Assembly (NCBI GenBank): GCA_023715185.1 | Contig: JAMCAN010000001.1 | Location: 682,001 to 746,000 of the forward strand | Origin: Planococcus sp. MER TA 32b | Lineage (GTDB): Bacteria; Bacillota; Bacilli; Bacillales_A; Planococcaceae | Length of the DNA: 64,000 nt | Direction of reading: 5' to 3' | Notes under the pieces: generated by a model | Told to the model about the DNA's origin: nothing | Database searches by the model: none | The model's input: only the letters and a program-made list of their open reading frames with translations | Position numbers and translations under genes: made by a program | Shown here: positions 60,983 to 64,000 of the stretch, in pieces | Layout: each line of letters opens with the position of its first letter | Numbering within the stretch: the first letter of the stretch is position 1

Positions 60983-63706
60983 CTAAAGTGAATACGTGAA
61001 CAACTCTTTCAGCTCGTTGTCGGAAAGCTCCGTCATCCACTGGCTTGACTGGATAAACTGTTCAGACATCGTCTGCTTCTGCGTCAGCAGCGAATCGATT
61101 TTTTCTTCGATGGTGCCGATGGTCACGAATTTATGGACATGCACAAATTGTGTTTGGCCAATCCGATAGGCACGGTCAGTCGCCTGGTTTTCAACGGCCG
61201 GATTCCACCATCTGTCCGCATGCAATACATGCGTTGCGGCTGTGAGGTTCAATCCTGTTCCGCCGGCCTTCAAAGAAAGGATGAAAATCGGGAATTTACC
61301 TTGCTGGAAAGAATTGACCAGTGAATCCCGCTGGTTTTTCGGCATGTTGCCGGTCAGGAATGGCACTTCATGTCCGTAAAGTTCATTGATAGCCTGCTGA
61401 AGCAGATGTCCCATGCCGATATACTGGGTGAAAATCAGGCATTGTTCACCGCGTTCGGCAATTTCACCGGCTAGCGTGACTATACGCTCCAGTTTTTGGG
61501 AGCGGGGAAGAATCTCTTCCGCTGACGTATAAGGCTCTTTCAAGTATAAAGCCGGATGGTTGCATAATTGTTTCAGTTTGCTGAGCATTTTCAGCACAAG
61601 CCCTTTTTTCTCGAAGCCGGACAAGGTTTCCATTTTTTCAACAGTATCCTGTACCAGGCCTTCATATAGGGCGGCTTGTTCCGGAGTCAATGGGCAATAT
61701 TCCAGCTGTTCTTGTTTTTCAGGAAGATTCAATTGAAGCTCCGGATCTTTCTTCGTGCGACGCAGCAGGAAAGGCTGGATGCGCTGGCGCAATTTTTCCT
61801 TCGCTTCTTCCGAGTCATCGCGTTCAATCGGGATCATGAACGTTTCCTGGAATTGCTTGATGCGGTACAGATAGCCTTTATTGATGAAATCAAAAATCGA
61901 CCACAGTTCAGAAAGGCGGTTTTCAATCGGCGTCCCGGTCAGCGCGATATGGTGCTGGCCTTTGAAGCGGCGGATCGTGCGCGATTGCTTCGTATACATA
62001 TTCTTGATGTTCTGTGCCTCATCAAGCGTGATGCTGGTCCACGGGACATCCTGCATTTCTTCAGCGTCGGAAGAAGCGATGCCGTACGTAGACAACACCA
62101 CATCAGGCTGCTCGGATTCCAGGTATTGCGCGAATTCCTCCGCTTTCGGACGAACTGGCCCGTAATGCATATAGACCTTCAAATCCGGCGCAAAACGTTC
62201 AAGCTCTTTTTGCCAGTTGCCAAGTACAGAAGTTGGGCAGACAATCAGCGAAGGCTGTGCCTGTTTTTCCGAATGGACATGAAGCAGGTAGGCAATCAGC
62301 TGAACCGTCTTGCCGAGGCCCATATCATCCGCGAGGCAAAGGCCGAATCCTTCTTCACGCATGAACACGAGATAGTCGAAGCCTGTTTTCTGATAAGGGC
62401 GAAGTTCAGTGTTCAGGTTTTCCGGAATCGCTGTTTCAGGCAGGTCCCGTTTGTCAAGCAATTTATCCAACAGGACTTTCAGTGATTTATTCAAATTGAA
62501 TTCAACAAGCGGATCATCTTCTTCAGCGGCTTCTTCAAGCATGATTTCCGGCACATTCTGGAACAGCATGTCTTTGATGGTCCAGTCAGCATCGTCCGCT
62601 TCGTCAATCATTTTACGCAGCTGCATCAGGAGGTTCGAATCGACCCGCACCCATTCATTGCCGATGCGGATAAATTCCTTGTTCTCGGATACAAGCCTTT
62701 CAAAATCCTGCATGCTGAGTTCGTGGCCATTCAGTGAGAACTGCCAGTCAAAGCGGATAATCTGATCGAGTCCGACAACCGACGCTTTCTTGGCCGGTGA
62801 GTGGACGTTGGCTTTTACGCGGACCTTCGATTCCTGTACAGCCTGCAGCCAGGACGGAATGGATACTTCGATGCCGAATGCCTGCAGGATTTCCGTATCA
62901 TTGCGCAGGAATTCAAGAACTTCGGCATCTGTCCATTCCGCGTGGTAAAGTTTCGTTTCATCGAAACCGTCAACAGATGGGCAAAGACTCAAAATCAGTG
63001 CCTGTTTTTCTGCTATTTCACCGTGGCGGCTGCGCCATTTTTCAGGCAGCACCTTTTCAAGCGGCTCATCCATCCGCCGTTTGGAAGGCGTCCAGTAGAC
63101 ACTGCCGCGTTTGGAGCGGAGCACCACTTTAAATGACCATTCCGGTGTTTCGTCCGGTTCGCTCAATTGGACAGCGATTACATAATCTTCCGCGGCTTCG
63201 AGCCCGTCCCAGCCTGTTTGCTGGATAAAATGCTGAATATACGGAAGCTGTGCCGTCGACAGTCCTTTTTGGCGAAGCTGCTGGCTGATGGTGTCACTCA
63301 GGAACGCCTGTATATCAGCATCGCCATATTTGCTGTCGATAATGAGGTCGTCGCCGTCCACGCTGACGTGTTCCCATAAATTCGGGTCGTTCAATGAATC
63401 CGATACTTTTTCAGCAAGCTGCAGCCAGGCGACATCTGCGTCCGTCTGTCCTTTGAAGGTGACGTAATGGTGGCCATTGCCGTTGAAGAGCCTCACAAAA
63501 TCGGCTGGCGACAGCACAAGATCGAGACCATCCATTTCAGATTTCAAGCCGAAGAAACTGTCTTTGTCCATGAAATAAAGAAAAGGGGTCCAAATTTCAG
63601 GGGGGATCCGATTGCCGGTTTCATTGATGGCTTGAATCCGGAAGCTTTCTCCCTTGGTGACTTTTAAATAATAGATGCGGCTTCCTTCTGTCTGGAATTG
63701 AGTCAT
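60983..63706 (-). CDS. ywqA: SNF2-family DEAD/DEAH-box helicase YwqA
   Basis: Large Swi2/Snf2-type DNA translocase of 907 residues. The N-terminal 440 residues form the bacterial SNF2-associated region without a clear enzymatic motif. The ATPase core begins LRPYQKTGFDYL (about 438), with Walker A DDMGLGKTVQ, DEAQ in TLDEAQNIKN, and ALTGTPIENRLSELWS. The second lobe has LIFTQYIGMGHLL, LKAGGTGLNLT and DRWWNPAVENQATDRAYRIGQ. The start at 63706 overlaps the stop of the upstream gene ywqB by four bases. The role in DNA repair or recombination is inferred from the family. Confidence 0.92.
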   Translation of the reverse strand: MTQFQTEGSRIYYLKVTKGESFRIQAINETGNRIPPEIWTPFLYFMDKDSFFGLKSEMDGLDLVLSPADFVRLFNGNGHHYVTFKGQTDADVAWLQLAEKVSDSLNDPNLWEHVSVDGDDLIIDSKYGDADIQAFLSDTISQQLRQKGLSTAQLPYIQHFIQQTGWDGLEAAEDYVIAVQLSEPDETPEWSFKVVLRSKRGSVYWTPSKRRMDEPLEKVLPEKWRSRHGEIAEKQALILSLCPSVDGFDETKLYHAEWTDAEVLEFLRNDTEILQAFGIEVSIPSWLQAVQESKVRVKANVHSPAKKASVVGLDQIIRFDWQFSLNGHELSMQDFERLVSENKEFIRIGNEWVRVDSNLLMQLRKMIDEADDADWTIKDMLFQNVPEIMLEEAAEEDDPLVEFNLNKSLKVLLDKLLDKRDLPETAIPENLNTELRPYQKTGFDYLVFMREEGFGLCLADDMGLGKTVQLIAYLLHVHSEKQAQPSLIVCPTSVLGNWQKELERFAPDLKVYMHYGPVRPKAEEFAQYLESEQPDVVLSTYGIASSDAEEMQDVPWTSITLDEAQNIKNMYTKQSRTIRRFKGQHHIALTGTPIENRLSELWSIFDFINKGYLYRIKQFQETFMIPIERDDSEEAKEKLRQRIQPFLLRRTKKDPELQLNLPEKQEQLEYCPLTPEQAALYEGLVQDTVEKMETLSGFEKKGLVLKMLSKLKQLCNHPALYLKEPYTSAEEILPRSQKLERIVTLAGEIAERGEQCLIFTQYIGMGHLLQQAINELYGHEVPFLTGNMPKNQRDSLVNSFQQGKFPIFILSLKAGGTGLNLTAATHVLHADRWWNPAVENQATDRAYRIGQTQFVHVHKFVTIGTIEEKIDSLLTQKQTMSEQFIQSSQWMTELSDNELKELFTYSL

Positions 63707-64000
63707 ACCAAATTTCCTTTCTCAATCTCTTCCTGCAAAGCGCGGAGACGTTTATTCTGTGTCCGGATTTCTTTTATATAGGATTTCCAAAATTCCATTT
63801 GATCGCTCCTCTTGCAAGCGGCTTTCATCTTTTTCCAGATGCGCACCGCTTGTTTGTAGCTGGCGCGGCTGCGGTCATCCAAATGTGCCATCGCGTAGCG
63901 GTGATACAGCGGCAGCGCGTAATCCGGCGCAGCGTCATGCACTTCCTTCAATCCGCATTCTTCAGCGAAATACAGCGGAGAGTTATGCATATGATGAAGT
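63703..64000 (-). CDS. ywqB: C-terminal part of YwqB-type (SWIM zinc-finger) protein
   Basis: The frame is open to the window edge, so only the last 99 or so residues are visible. They are helical and charged (RASYKQAVRIWKKMKAACKRSDQMEFWKSYIKEIR ... RLRALQEEIEKGN). The zinc finger itself would be outside the window. Assignment rests on the four-base coupling to the SNF2 helicase gene, the arrangement of B. subtilis ywqAB, and not on a motif in view. Confidence 0.65.
   Translation of the reverse strand, partial: LHHMHNSPLYFAEECGLKEVHDAAPDYALPLYHRYAMAHLDDRSRASYKQAVRIWKKMKAACKRSDQMEFWKSYIKEIRTQNKRLRALQEEIEKGNLV

Overview
The window reads as chromosomal core DNA of a Gram-positive, low-to-middle GC member of the Bacillales. 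The best fit is a non-sporulating Planococcaceae (Planococcus-like) genome. Gene order follows the Bacillus subtilis ywfL-to-ywqB arm almost gene for gene: lipL, ywfO, ywgA, ywhB, ywhD, speE-speB, ywiB-argS, fadF, rpoE, pyrG, spo0F, fbaA, transaldolase, murAB, glpX, rho, rpmE, tdk, prfA-prmC, ywlC, ywlE, rpiB, ywlG, glyA, upp, mnaA, the atp operon, ywzB, murAA, mbl, fabZ, ywpF, ssbB, ywqA-ywqB. Sporulation genes that B. subtilis carries between these genes (spoIIR, spoIID, spoIIQ, spoIIID) are absent, although spo0F remains. No tRNA, rRNA, transposase gene, prophage or CRISPR array was seen.

Layout. 1-9700 holds lipoate metabolism, an HD phosphohydrolase, a tautomerase, polyamine synthesis (speE-speB), a Na+/H+ antiporter and argS. 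9700-13830 is a cobalamin-riboswitch-controlled corrinoid uptake operon (btuF, btuC, and a fused btuD-cbiZ). 13900-25000 is a fatty and branched acyl-CoA degradation block: fadF under a FadR-like operator, mmgA and mmgB preceded by a perfect cre site, two acyl-CoA dehydrogenases, a TetR regulator, and IcmF, a B12-dependent fused isobutyryl-CoA mutase that is a natural customer of the corrinoid operon next door. 25200-34900 contains rpoE, pyrG with a CTP-sensing leader, spo0F, glycolytic and gluconeogenic enzymes, murAB, rho and rpmE. 35000-47200 contains tdk, translation and modification genes, glyA, a LOV-like/GAF/GGDEF/EAL signalling protein, upp and mnaA. 47200-55100 is the F1Fo ATP synthase operon (atpZ, I, B, E, F, H, A, G, D, C). 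55100-64000 contains murAA, mbl, fabZ, ssbB and a SNF2 helicase.

The most unusual content lies between the genes. At least three families of structured repeats (here called A, B and C) and a transplantable module (M) occupy many intergenic gaps. Family A (about 120-270 bp, mostly 150-240) has long inverted terminal arms and carries M or a second type of cargo. Family B (about 120 bp, 190 bp with M) folds into a five-helix rod whose helices change sequence in compensating fashion between copies. It lies directly behind stop codons in the same orientation as the upstream gene, and one copy is nested inside another. Module M is a hairpin of variable sequence followed by a constant tail, and it is found alone, in A and in B. 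Family C also begins at or within a few bases of stop codons. Repeats of family A interrupt the atp operon (atpG-atpD) and the pyrG leader, and bracket tdk in inverted orientation. Three intergenic arrays of degenerate 20-21 bp units are also present.

Gaps of over 300 bases are accounted for as follows: 2396-2886 (A and B repeats), 3651-4198 (terminator, long hairpin, speE promoter, otherwise nothing seen), 5909-6235 (B repeat and terminator), 9709-10388 (riboswitch, B repeats, hairpin), 16165-16728 (C repeat, M module, tandem array, cre), 26082-26573 (pyrG leader and A repeat), 34836-35276 (terminator and A repeat), 44320-45146 (terminator, short repeats, tandem array, otherwise nothing seen), 55351-55713 (hairpin and murAA promoter), 60676-60982 (terminator and A repeat).
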